Assembly: GCA_016718565.1 (NCBI GenBank)
Contig: JADKCZ010000002.1
Coordinates: forward strand, 124,001-188,000
Length of the DNA: 64,000 bases
Reading direction: 5' to 3'
Source of the DNA: Anaeromyxobacter sp.
GTDB lineage: Bacteria; Myxococcota; Myxococcia; Myxococcales; Anaeromyxobacteraceae
Positions 45,009 to 53,620 of the stretch are shown piece after piece. Each line of letters begins with the position of its first letter. Position 1 is the stretch's first letter. Both the position numbers and the translations under genes were made by a program. The notes beneath the pieces were generated by a model that was not told the origin of the DNA, made no database searches, and saw only the letters and a program-made list of their open reading frames with translations.

Positions 45009-45109
45009 GAGCCAAGATGCGGCATCCCGCCGCGGGGGAGCAGTCCGGTCTTCCCACGACAGCCAGGTGGGAGCCGCACCCACCTGGCCTCCCCGCCGTC
45101 ACCCGCCGC

Positions 45110-48100
45110 TCAGGGCGTGACCCGCACCAGCCCCCACAGCCCGGACATGCTGCCCATTCCGCCCCGGTCGTGCAGCAGGTAGTCGCCGGGGATGCCGTTC
45201 GACCCGCCGGCGCTCGGCAGGACCAGCTCGAAGTGGGCGCCCGGCATGAAGAGGTCCTGCGCGCCCATGTACACGCTGAGCGGGTTGTCGCCCAGCGCCT
45301 TGGAGGCCACCTCGAAGCCCGGCAGCGTGGGGAAGAAGCCGGTGGGGGCGCACTTGCCCGGGATGCCGAGGTGGTTGGTGCCCGGGCAGACGTGCGGCTC
45401 GCGCTGCCAGACGTGGCCGTGCAGCGTCATCACCGAGGCGCGCGGCGAGCCGGTGGGCATGAGCAGGTGCAGCCGGAAGGGGCTGCCGGCCGGCACCGTG
45501 AAGACCGGCGTGGCGGGGTCGCCCCCCACCCCCGGCAGGTCGTTCGAGTAGGCCTGGTGGATGTTCTGGATGGCGGAGAAGCCGAAGGGGCCGGCGTACG
45601 GGGTGTTGGGCGCCAGGCCGAAGCGGAAGGAGAGCGGCTCGGTGGCGTAGTTGATGGCCATGTGGCCCGAGTCCTCGGCGTCCTCGGTGATCTGCTTCAC
45701 CGCCGCGATCATCTCCATGGGCGCGCCGTCGGCGTAGCGGTGGTTGAGCCCCTTCTGCGCCACCACCGTGAAGTCGCGGAACTGGCCGTTGACGGTGGCG
45801 GAGGCGCGGGTCTCGCGCTGCGCCCCCGGGACGCCGCTCTGGTTGTCCGGCACCAGGTCCGACTCGGTCCAGGTGGCGCCGGGCGGCTGCACCACCAGGG
45901 CGCCCTCCAGCCCCTTGGCCCCCTGCTTGATCTGGTCGGCCGGCAGCAGGTTGGCGCCGCCGAACTCCACCGGGGTGGCCACCAGCGTCACCGAGGTGCC
46001 GGAGGCGGGCAGGAAGCTCAGGTCGCCGGCGTACCAGCGCTTGGTGGCCACCTGGCCGGGGGCCACCAGCGACGGCCGGTTGGCCCCGATGACCGTGCCG
46101 CCCGCCAGCTCCACGTCGAAGGCCACCAGGGTGGGCTGCAGCCCCACGTAGCTCGACGGGTGGATCAGGTTGTTGTTGAAGGTGGTGACGCCCTCGGCCC
46201 CGGCGGCGTCGCGCGCCACGGTGGAGGGCAGGTGCTTGAAGCCGGCCAGGTCGGGCACCAGCGCCGGCAGCCGGTTGCGCAGCGTCACCTGCAGGCACTC
46301 GCCGGCGGCGGCCCGCAGCACCAGCGGCTCCACCGGCGCGCCGGCGCGCAGCCGCACCTTGCAGGTGCGCAGGCGCGGGTCGGGCACGCTGCGGCCGTTG
46401 CCGAGCAGCCGGATGCAGCCAGGGTCGGCCGGATCGATGGCCACCAGGTCGGCGGTCCGCAGGTAGAGCAGCGCGGTCGGGTCGTGCAGCGGGCCGCTGT
46501 GGGGCGGGGCGAAGACCGGCGGCGGCTCGGGCTCGCCCGGCAGCGGCTCCGCCTGCTGGAGCTGCCCCTGCACCAGGGTGGCGCGCGGGTTGTAGACCAG
46601 CGTGCCGCCGGCGGGGTCCAGGGCGCCGCCGGTGTGCAGGGTGGCGCTGGCGTCGGCCGGCACGATGGTCACGCCGAGCGCGTTGGGGAGCACCTCGTTG
46701 GCCATGGCCGCCGTCACGTCGAAGGCGCGGATGCGCGCCGTGCGCGGGCAGACCTCCACGAAGGCCGACTGGTTGGCCACCGTCAGGTTGGGGGTGCTGT
46801 TGGGCAGCCGGAACAGGTCGGCGCGGGCCGCCCGGTAGCTGCGCATCAGGCCCCACACCCCGTGCCAGTAGCCGTCGATGCTGGCGTTCATGGTGTAGGC
46901 GTAGTCCACCGAGGCGCCGGGGCGCAGCAGCGGCAGCACCGGGGTGGCGAAGGTGAACTGCTCCGAGATGCCGGCGTGCTGGGCGCTGCGCCAGCCCGAG
47001 TTGGGCGAGAAGCCGTAGCCGGCCCCCTCCTGCAGCCACTTCATCCCCAGCACCGAGACGTTGTGCGACTCCTCGTCGCCGCCGGCCTGCACCTTGAGCC
47101 GCACCCGGTCGCCGAAGTAGCTGCGCGGCATGGGCGTGAAGGGGTCGCCGGGGCCGACGCCGGCGGTCTGCAGCGGCGGCGGGAAGGTGGTGCCGGCCAG
47201 GCTGGCCCCGGCCCGCGGCTGCGTGTTGAGGGCGCGGATGACGCGGTCGGTGCGGCTCTGCAGGGCGAAGGCCAGGTCACCGGCCAGCCCGGCCGCCTGG
47301 CTGCCCGGCTTGCCGTCCGGCCCGAGCCGGGCCGGATCGAAGACCCGCAGCGCCACCGGCTCGTTGCGGTAGTTGACCACCAGGGTGCCCGGATCCTCGG
47401 CGGTGATGGCCTCCGGGCACGGCCGCGGCAGGCCGCTGGGGCAGAGCGCCGGGATCACCACCAGGTCCGGCAGCACGGTGGCGGCCTGCACCCGCGCCGA
47501 GGGGTTGATGGCGCTGCGGAAGGTGGCGTCGGTGGGACCGGCGGCCAGGTTGCCGGCCTGGTCGCGCCCCACGTAGACGCCCGGCAGGTAGGCGTGCTGG
47601 AAGTCGGAGAACTCGAAGTAGAACTCGCGGTAGCTGTCGTTCTGGCCGTCGGCGTCGAGATCGCCGGTCAGGATGGCCGCCTGCCAGCTGGTCGGCCCGC
47701 CGTCGCGCCGGGTGGCGGTGTCGTAGAGGGGCGCGCCGGTCTCGTTGTGGACCCAGGTGGAGCCGGGCGGCTCGACCAGCACGGTGGCGTACAGCCCCAC
47801 CTGCTGGTGGGTCGAGGGGCCGTAGTGGTCGTGGCTGAAGATGACGCCCAGGCCGCGGTGGACGCCCATGGCGTTGACCACCGGGTCGGAGTACCAGCGC
47901 TGCAGCGTGGTGCGGGCCCCCCGCCACTCCGGCTTGCCGAACCGGCCGAAGTAGGGGTGGTCGGCGGCCAGCAGCGGCGTGTCCGCGTCGCGCCCGGCGC
48001 TGTCGCCCGGGTTGCCGGCGCCGCCGGGGTTGAAGGCGTTGATGGCGGCGATGCGCTCCTGCACCGCGCCGGGCGAGAGGGTCCCGTCCTCGTAGTTCCA

Positions 48101-50992
48101 GCCGTTGGCCGAGCCGTCGGTGGTGGTGAGATCCCACTTGGGCAGGTGGATGTGCTGCCCCACGATGTCGGTGGGGGTGCGGACCTGGTAGTCGTCCAGC
48201 TCGAAGACGTGTGGGATCAGGTTGGTGTGGCTGTACATGACGCAGTCGAAGGTGTTCATGCGCATCACCAGCGGCTCGGGCGCGCGGGCCTTGGTGATGG
48301 TGGGGACGGCGTCCTCCCACAGCGCCAGGATGCGCTGCTGCGGGTAGTGGTAGCCCACCTTGTTGAGCACCGCGTCGAACTGGATGTTGGCGCCCTTGTA
48401 GTGGCGCGGGTGGTCGGCGCTGAAGGGCGAGGCGCCGGTGGTGCCGAAGCCGCCCTGGGCGTCGAAGAAGTGGCCGGTCACCCCGTCGTGCAGCACCGCC
48501 CCGGTGTCGTCGATGCAGGGGTCGTGGTACGGCGCGCCGGGCACCGGGCGCCCGGAGCCGTTGGTGACGAAGGCGGCCGGCACCAGCGCCCCGGCCAGGT
48601 CGTAGGACGACGAGGGGTGCTGGCGCACCGCGTGGAAGGCCATGGCGGCCTTCTCGACGTCGGTGCCGTCCTCGGGGAACCAGACCGGCTTGGCCAGCAC
48701 CACCTCCTTGGCGAAGGAGAGCGGGCTCTCCTCGCTGTGGGCGCAGGCGGCCCGGCCGGCGGTGGTGGCGCAGCCGGCGGCGGCGTAGCCGTCCAGGGCG
48801 TGGCGCGGCAGCCCGCCGTCCCAGCCGCCGTCGGCCGGGTCCTGCGGATCGAGGGCCATGTCGAGGGGCGGCGTCGGGGCCCGCTGGCCCACCACGTGCT
48901 CGATGCCGGCGATCCAGAAGGGGTAGCCGGGGTTCCGGAGACCGGTGGGGTTCAGGGTGGCGTGGACCTGGGTGGGATCGGTGTCGGTCCGGTCCACCCT
49001 GGCGTTGGAGCCCAGGGTCACCCCGCCCTCCACCTTGGGGACCACCGCCACCCGGCCCGGCATGGGCGCCAGCGCCTTGCCCGGCAGCGGCACCAGCGCC
49101 GGGATGGGGGTGCCGCCGGCGATCTCGCCGTCGGGCAGCGCCCGCACCGGGGTGGTGATGGCGCCGCTGGCGGGGTCCACCACCGCGGCGGCGGGCTGCC
49201 CGTCCTGCAGGGCGAACGGGACCTGGTGGAACCCGTCGCCGCTCACCGCAAGCCGGGTGCCGGCCTCGAAGGTGTCGTGGATGCGCCACAGCTCCCACAT
49301 GCCCTGGGCGAAGTGCGGGTAGAAGTGGCAGTGGAAGATGGCGTCGCCGGCGCTCTTGTTGCGGTTGCCCGAGCCGCCGAAGTTGATCTCGTAGGTGTAG
49401 CCGGCCCCCGGCCCGATGCCCTGCGCGTCGATGTAGTTGGCGTTGTCGTCGCTGGGGTTGAAGAGCCACTGGTGGTTGTGCAGGTGGAAGACGTGGTGCT
49501 CGCGCCCGGAGTGCACGTTGCGGAACTTCACGAAGTCGCTGATGTAGCTGTGGTGCACGTTGGACGGGTCGGCCGGGTAGAAGGCCTTGGTGGCCTTGGG
49601 GCCGATGGCCGAGCACGGGCCGGTGCCCGGCGCCACCCCCGGCGCGCAGAGCTCCAGCCCCAGGTTGGCGGGCCGGTCCACCACCATGGCCGGGTCGCCC
49701 ACCGCGTAGGAGGTCAGGAAGAACTCCTCGTAGGCGCAGTCCAGGCAGTCGTGCATGGGCCCCACGCCCAGCCGGTTGGCGATGATCTCCGAGCCCACCG
49801 CCGCGGCGCCGTAGTTGACCTGGAAGACGTCGCCCACCGCCCGCAGGGTGTGCTTGAGGACCGGGTCGAGGAAGAAGCGCGGGAAGGCGTTGGCCACCGC
49901 CGACTCGTCGTGGAAGACCACGGTGAACTCGCGGAAGGGCTCGAGCCGGTTGGGCACGGTGGGGTTGCGCAGCCCGACCCGCTCCAGCGGGTAGGGCGCC
50001 GCCGGGCCCGACGGCCAGGAGCCGTCGGCGTTCGGGCCGGTGACGATGGCGTTCAGGTCGGAGTGGACCAGGTCGCTGCCGTCGAGCATCGCCAGGATGG
50101 GCTGGCCGGCCTTGCCCTCCGACTGCCAGGGCTCGGCCGAGGGGTAGCGGGCCGCGTAGTCGACGACCGGCTGCCCGGTGTCGGTGCGCAGGGGCTGGCC
50201 GCCGGCGTCGAGCCGGGTGGCCAGCCGGAGCTCCTCCTCGGTCACCTGGCTCCGGTAGAAGCTGGCGCCCGGCGGCTCCACGTTGACCACCGCGAACATG
50301 CCGCTGGCGCCGTTGCCGCTGGTCCCCTCCCCGCCGAAGGTGGCGCCGTGGCTGGTCACCAGGAAGGCCCCCTCCTTGGGCGCGAAGTAGCGGTAGGTGA
50401 CCTGCGCGCCCGGCGCCACCAGGCTGCTGGCGTTCTGCCCGACCTCGGAGCCGTCGTCCTGGATGCCGGTGAGCAGCTCGAGCCCCTGGGGGTGGAAGCC
50501 GGCGGTCCGGTCCACCACCTGCGCGCCCAGCGGCAGCGCGAAGACCTGGCCGTCCACCGGGGCGCGGAACGGGTTGGGGGCGGGCGACAGCAGGTTCTGG
50601 AACTGCACCTCCAGGCAGTCGCCAGCCGCCACCCGCAGCGTCAGGGGCCGGGGGCGCTTGTCCGGGCGGAGCGCCACGTTCCCGGGGGCCGCCAGGCCAC
50701 CGCGGCTGAGCGGCAGGCCGGTCAGGTCCACCAGGTCGCCGCGCAGGGCGTAGACGATGCCGTTGACGTTCTGCGAGCCGAGCCGGTTGAACATGAGCGG
50801 CTGGTCGAGCACCACCACGTCCGCGCGCACGGTGCGGGCGCACTGCACGGCGGCCCCCGCGGGCGCGGCCGCCAGCCCCAGCCCGGCGGCCAGCCCGACC
50901 ACCGCGGCGCGGCGCGACAGGCTCGGCCAGCGGGGCCCGGCGCTGGCGGGGGCTGGAGCGGGGTGGTCGGCGCGGTCGCAGGTCGAGGCCAT
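45110..50992 (-). CDS. Giant Tat-exported multicopper oxidase (MofA/MnxG-like)
   Basis: 1960 residues. PSLSRRAAVVGLAAGLGL looks like a twin-arginine signal, consistent with export of a folded copper enzyme. Copper-ligand motifs typical of multicopper oxidases appear in several cupredoxin-like regions: FHLHNHQWLF near 500, IFHCHFYPHFAQGMWEL near 552, GQHIHLPKW near 948, FSHDHYGPSTHQQVGLY near 1050, YWHGVWGLM near 1372 and LHGHVWQREPH near 1855. Common laccases are about 500 residues; MofA is about 1660 and MnxG about 1220, so this is larger than both. Mn(II) or Fe(II) oxidation is the most natural guess. No haem motif. ATG at 50992 has no clear Shine-Dalgarno. First gene of the operon. Confidence 0.85.
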   Translation of the reverse strand: MASTCDRADHPAPAPASAGPRWPSLSRRAAVVGLAAGLGLAAAPAGAAVQCARTVRADVVVLDQPLMFNRLGSQNVNGIVYALRGDLVDLTGLPLSRGGLAAPGNVALRPDKRPRPLTLRVAAGDCLEVQFQNLLSPAPNPFRAPVDGQVFALPLGAQVVDRTAGFHPQGLELLTGIQDDGSEVGQNASSLVAPGAQVTYRYFAPKEGAFLVTSHGATFGGEGTSGNGASGMFAVVNVEPPGASFYRSQVTEEELRLATRLDAGGQPLRTDTGQPVVDYAARYPSAEPWQSEGKAGQPILAMLDGSDLVHSDLNAIVTGPNADGSWPSGPAAPYPLERVGLRNPTVPNRLEPFREFTVVFHDESAVANAFPRFFLDPVLKHTLRAVGDVFQVNYGAAAVGSEIIANRLGVGPMHDCLDCAYEEFFLTSYAVGDPAMVVDRPANLGLELCAPGVAPGTGPCSAIGPKATKAFYPADPSNVHHSYISDFVKFRNVHSGREHHVFHLHNHQWLFNPSDDNANYIDAQGIGPGAGYTYEINFGGSGNRNKSAGDAIFHCHFYPHFAQGMWELWRIHDTFEAGTRLAVSGDGFHQVPFALQDGQPAAAVVDPASGAITTPVRALPDGEIAGGTPIPALVPLPGKALAPMPGRVAVVPKVEGGVTLGSNARVDRTDTDPTQVHATLNPTGLRNPGYPFWIAGIEHVVGQRAPTPPLDMALDPQDPADGGWDGGLPRHALDGYAAAGCATTAGRAACAHSEESPLSFAKEVVLAKPVWFPEDGTDVEKAAMAFHAVRQHPSSSYDLAGALVPAAFVTNGSGRPVPGAPYHDPCIDDTGAVLHDGVTGHFFDAQGGFGTTGASPFSADHPRHYKGANIQFDAVLNKVGYHYPQQRILALWEDAVPTITKARAPEPLVMRMNTFDCVMYSHTNLIPHVFELDDYQVRTPTDIVGQHIHLPKWDLTTTDGSANGWNYEDGTLSPGAVQERIAAINAFNPGGAGNPGDSAGRDADTPLLAADHPYFGRFGKPEWRGARTTLQRWYSDPVVNAMGVHRGLGVIFSHDHYGPSTHQQVGLYATVLVEPPGSTWVHNETGAPLYDTATRRDGGPTSWQAAILTGDLDADGQNDSYREFYFEFSDFQHAYLPGVYVGRDQAGNLAAGPTDATFRSAINPSARVQAATVLPDLVVIPALCPSGLPRPCPEAITAEDPGTLVVNYRNEPVALRVFDPARLGPDGKPGSQAAGLAGDLAFALQSRTDRVIRALNTQPRAGASLAGTTFPPPLQTAGVGPGDPFTPMPRSYFGDRVRLKVQAGGDEESHNVSVLGMKWLQEGAGYGFSPNSGWRSAQHAGISEQFTFATPVLPLLRPGASVDYAYTMNASIDGYWHGVWGLMRSYRAARADLFRLPNSTPNLTVANQSAFVEVCPRTARIRAFDVTAAMANEVLPNALGVTIVPADASATLHTGGALDPAGGTLVYNPRATLVQGQLQQAEPLPGEPEPPPVFAPPHSGPLHDPTALLYLRTADLVAIDPADPGCIRLLGNGRSVPDPRLRTCKVRLRAGAPVEPLVLRAAAGECLQVTLRNRLPALVPDLAGFKHLPSTVARDAAGAEGVTTFNNNLIHPSSYVGLQPTLVAFDVELAGGTVIGANRPSLVAPGQVATKRWYAGDLSFLPASGTSVTLVATPVEFGGANLLPADQIKQGAKGLEGALVVQPPGATWTESDLVPDNQSGVPGAQRETRASATVNGQFRDFTVVAQKGLNHRYADGAPMEMIAAVKQITEDAEDSGHMAINYATEPLSFRFGLAPNTPYAGPFGFSAIQNIHQAYSNDLPGVGGDPATPVFTVPAGSPFRLHLLMPTGSPRASVMTLHGHVWQREPHVCPGTNHLGIPGKCAPTGFFPTLPGFEVASKALGDNPLSVYMGAQDLFMPGAHFELVLPSAGGSNGIPGDYLLHDRGGMGSMSGLWGLVRVTP

Positions 50993-51081
50993 GCGCTGAA
51001 GGTGTGATGGGTGCGCGCCAGGGCGCAGTCCCACGCCCGGGGGAGGCAACCCGCCGCAGCTCCCAGTCATCCGACGGACGA

Positions 51082-51112
51082 CCTGAACACGCTGGCCCGC
51101 AGGCCGTTCAGG
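51082..51112 (-). promoter_or_regulatory. Structured leader upstream of the multicopper oxidase
   Basis: CCTGAAC and GTTCAGG (7 bp) flank an inner GGCC/GGCC stem with a CGCA loop and a 5-nt bulge on one side. On the minus strand it lies about 90 nt before the ATG. The whole gap 50993-51287 (295 bp) holds no gene; this hairpin is its main feature and could be an operator or RNA element. Confidence 0.35.
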
Positions 51113-51125
51113 AGTTTCGAGGTGG

Positions 51126-51131
51126 AACCTA
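51126..51131 (-). promoter_or_regulatory. Candidate -10 element (TAGGTT) of the oxidase operon
   Basis: TAGGTT on the minus strand about 14 nt upstream of the leader hairpin. If used, the leader would be about 125 nt and carry the hairpin at its start. No convincing -35 is seen. Confidence 0.3.
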
Positions 51132-51287
51132 CGACCGGGCCGCCTGCCCGGCCCCACGGGGCTCCCCTGCCCACGCGTCACGCGGACACGGCACGGGACC
51201 ACTTCCCGAGCCACCGGCCCCGACCTGCGGCGCCGCTCCTGCGGGGGTCCGTCGCCCCACTGCGGCTGCCCCTGCGCGGGCGCCGGG

Positions 51288-51692
51288 TCACCCCTCGAAG
51301 GCTTCGAACGCCTCGATGGCGGCCAGCACCGGTCGGTCGGCCTCGCAGAAGTCGTAGCCGGCCAGCCGCCCGACCGCGGCCCACTCCAGCGCGGCCACCC
51401 CGAGCGGCCGGGGAGCGGCGCCCTCGGGGAGGCGGCAGGCGTAGAAGGCCAGCTCGACCTCCAGGTCCGGGTAGCGGTGGCGGTGGCGGGTGATGAGCGG
51501 GCCGACCACCACGCCGCAGCCCAGCTCCTCGTCGATCTCCCGCCGCAGCGCCTCGGGCTCACCCTCCCCGGCCTCCACCTTGCCGCCCGGGAACTCCCAC
51601 TGCCCGCCGCGCGCCGCCTCCGGCTTTCGCAGCGAGATCAGGACCTCGGCCCCGCGCCGCACCACCGCGGCCACCACCAGGACCCGGCGCAC
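51288..51692 (-). CDS. Nudix hydrolase (MutT-like)
   Basis: 134 residues, one Nudix domain. The Nudix box is complete: GGKVEAGEGEPEALRREIDE followed by ELG, giving G-x5-E-x7-REU-xEE-xGU with metal-binding glutamates. The start VLVVAAVVRRGAEVLISLRK and WEFPGGKVE are like 8-oxo-dGTP diphosphatase MutT, which cleans the nucleotide pool; other nucleotide substrates are possible. Start GTG at 51692, 6 bp from the stop of bamB. Confidence 0.9.
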   Translation of the reverse strand: MRRVLVVAAVVRRGAEVLISLRKPEAARGGQWEFPGGKVEAGEGEPEALRREIDEELGCGVVVGPLITRHRHRYPDLEVELAFYACRLPEGAAPRPLGVAALEWAAVGRLAGYDFCEADRPVLAAIEAFEAFEG

Positions 51693-51698
51693 CGCGCC

Positions 51699-52787
51699 CT
51701 ACCTGAGGTCGAGCGCGACCAGCAGGCCGCCGTTCGACAGGACGTAGGCCCGGCCCGGCGCCAGCCCGGGAGAGGACCCCACGCCGGTGCCCGGATCGAG
51801 CACCCGCACGGTCCGCCCGCTGGCCAGCTCCAGGAACCGCAGCCCGCCCTGCTCGGCCGGCACCAGCAGCCAGCGCCCGCTGACCCGTGGCGCGCCGCCC
51901 GGCGAGCCCTCCAGGGGCACGCTCCAGGCCACCCGGCCGTCCACCGGCGAGAGCGCCAGGACCTTGGTCGAGGTGACCACCAGCAGCGTGGCCGGCCCCA
52001 TGGTCACCCTGGTCGCCTCGGGCGCCAGCACCTGCCAGAGCGGCTTGCCGGTGGCCGCCTCCAGCGCCACCACCGCGCCCGAGTAGGCGGCCGCGAAGAC
52101 CCGACCGCCCTGCACCACCAGCGAGTCCACGTCGGTGTAGCTGCCCGACGGCGCGGCTTGGCGCTCCCAGCGCACCACCCCGCTGCCGGCCTCGAGGGCC
52201 AGGAGCGTACCGTCGGAGTAGCCGGCGTGCACCAGGCCGTCGCCGGCCGCCACCGCCGCCGCGCCGCGGATGGTGAAGCCCTCGCGCTGCTCGCGCCGGT
52301 GGTGCCACTTCCAGGCGCCGGTGCGGGCGTCCACCGCGAAGACCGTGTCCTGCAGGCTGGCCACCACCACCAGCCCCTCGATCAGCGCCGGCCGGGTGCC
52401 GAGCTGCTCGCGGGCGTCGTAGCGCCAGCGCTCCTTCCCGGTGCCGAGCGCCAGGGCGTAGAGCCGGCCGTCGTGCGAGCCGGCGTAGACGGTGTCGCCG
52501 TCCACCAGCGGCTCGGCGGCGAAGGGGCCGTCGGCCTGGAAGTCCCAGGCCAGGCTGCCGTCGGCCCGCAGCGCGTGCAGCCAGCCGTCGCGGGTGCCCA
52601 CCACCACCAGGCCGGTGACCGCGTCGACCGCGGCGCCCCCGGGCTCCGACGGCGTGAGCTCGCCCAGGGCCTTCTGGGCCAGGGGCCTGGCCCACGCCAC
52701 CTGGTAGAGGGCGCGCGGCGCCGGCGGCAGGCGGCCGCCCTGCGCCGGGGTGGCCGCGAGCGCCAGCGCCAGGGCCAGCCAGGTCAT
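51699..52787 (-). CDS. bamB: PQQ-type beta-propeller, BamB-like outer-membrane assembly protein
   Basis: 362 residues. A short signal (MTWLALALALAATPAQG, without a clear lipobox Cys) precedes about seven PQQ-like blades (GLVVVGTRDGWLHALRADGS, DTVYAGSHDGRLYALALGTG, GLVHAGYSDGTLLALEAGSG, GRVFAAAYSGAVVALEAATG). In E. coli bamB is beside yfgM and der, and here the same order is kept (der, yfgM-like, bamB), which is the main reason for the name. The missing lipobox is a difference from BamB lipoproteins. It starts 1 bp from the previous stop. Confidence 0.8.
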   Translation of the reverse strand: MTWLALALALAATPAQGGRLPPAPRALYQVAWARPLAQKALGELTPSEPGGAAVDAVTGLVVVGTRDGWLHALRADGSLAWDFQADGPFAAEPLVDGDTVYAGSHDGRLYALALGTGKERWRYDAREQLGTRPALIEGLVVVASLQDTVFAVDARTGAWKWHHRREQREGFTIRGAAAVAAGDGLVHAGYSDGTLLALEAGSGVVRWERQAAPSGSYTDVDSLVVQGGRVFAAAYSGAVVALEAATGKPLWQVLAPEATRVTMGPATLLVVTSTKVLALSPVDGRVAWSVPLEGSPGGAPRVSGRWLLVPAEQGGLRFLELASGRTVRVLDPGTGVGSSPGLAPGRAYVLSNGGLLVALDLR

Positions 52788-53516
52788 CTACTTGCCGCCC
52801 ATTCTGGTCAGCCGCTCGGAGGCCTCGCCGGCCAGCGGCGACTCCTTGTGGGCCTCGGCGAAGCCGCCCAGCAGCGCCATGGCCTCGGCCTTCTTGCCGG
52901 CGGCCGCCAGCAGGCGGGCCTTGGCCAGGTCGGCGCGATCGCCGTGCGCCGGCACCTCGGCACCGAGGCGGGACCAGGCGGCCAGCGCCGCCTCGGCCTG
53001 CCCCTTGCCCTCCTCCACCAGCGCCAGCCCTTCCAGGGCGCCGAAGCGGAGCGCGTCGCCCTTGCCGGCCGACGACAGGTAGACCTGGTAGGCGGCCGCG
53101 GCGGCGTCCCACTCGCCGAGGCGGAGGTGGGCGTCGCCCTTGGCCAGCGCCGCCAGGGCTCCGGCGCGGCTGCCCGGCGCCTCGGCCAGCACGGCCGCGG
53201 CGGCGGTGATGACCGCCTTCTGCCGCTCGGCGTCGCTGGCGAAGAACGGCCCGGGCAGGCCGGGCAGCGGCACGCTGGAGATCTCGCCGCTGGCGGCCTT
53301 GTAGACCTGGGACAGCAGCGCCCCGCCGCGGGTGGCGCCGCGCTCGCGCAGGCTGGACACCACCACCGCCACCACCAGGACGGCCACCACGGCGCCGCCG
53401 ACCAGGACCGACTGGCGGCGGTGACCGGTCAACCAGGAGGCCGCCTCGCCGGCCACCACCTGGAACTTGTCCGGCTCCTTCATGTCCTTGCGGCTCAGCT
53501 CGTCGCTCTTCGACAT
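52788..53516 (-). CDS. YfgM-like membrane-anchored TPR protein
   Basis: 242 residues. A cytoplasmic N-terminus of about 35 residues is followed by a helix (SVLVGGAVVAVLVVAVVVSS) and a periplasmic TPR-like helical domain (AKGDAHLRLGEWDAAAAAYQ, then EGLALVEEGKGQAEAALAAW and ARLLAAAGKKAEAMALLGGF). This is the topology of YfgM, the SecYEG-associated protein of the periplasmic chaperone network. Ordered between der and bamB as in E. coli. A good Shine-Dalgarno (GAGGAG) precedes the ATG at 53516. Confidence 0.82.
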   Translation of the reverse strand: MSKSDELSRKDMKEPDKFQVVAGEAASWLTGHRRQSVLVGGAVVAVLVVAVVVSSLRERGATRGGALLSQVYKAASGEISSVPLPGLPGPFFASDAERQKAVITAAAAVLAEAPGSRAGALAALAKGDAHLRLGEWDAAAAAYQVYLSSAGKGDALRFGALEGLALVEEGKGQAEAALAAWSRLGAEVPAHGDRADLAKARLLAAAGKKAEAMALLGGFAEAHKESPLAGEASERLTRMGGK

Positions 53517-53567
53517 GGCTCCTCGGGGGGCCGCGCCAGGGCGGCCAAGTTGCGGAAAAACCGCGAC

Positions 53568-53597
53568 AATCTAGGGGCGGCGCCGCGCCAGCGTCAA
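53568..53597 (-). promoter_or_regulatory. Promoter of the yfgM-bamB pair
   Basis: On the minus strand TTGACG (53592-53597) and TAGATT (53568-53573) are 18 bp apart, and a transcript would start about 40-45 nt before the ATG at 53516 and contain the GAGGAG Shine-Dalgarno. It lies in the gap after der, so yfgM-bamB can be expressed apart from era-der. Confidence 0.55.
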
Positions 53598-53620
53598 GCG
53601 AAAGCCGGACGCCCCGGCGC

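Noticed and set aside
51082..51112. LexA-type site of Myxococcus (ending YGTTCAGS) in the oxidase leader.
   Set aside because: GTTCAG is there on both strands, but the upstream half of the consensus as I recall it does not match on either.
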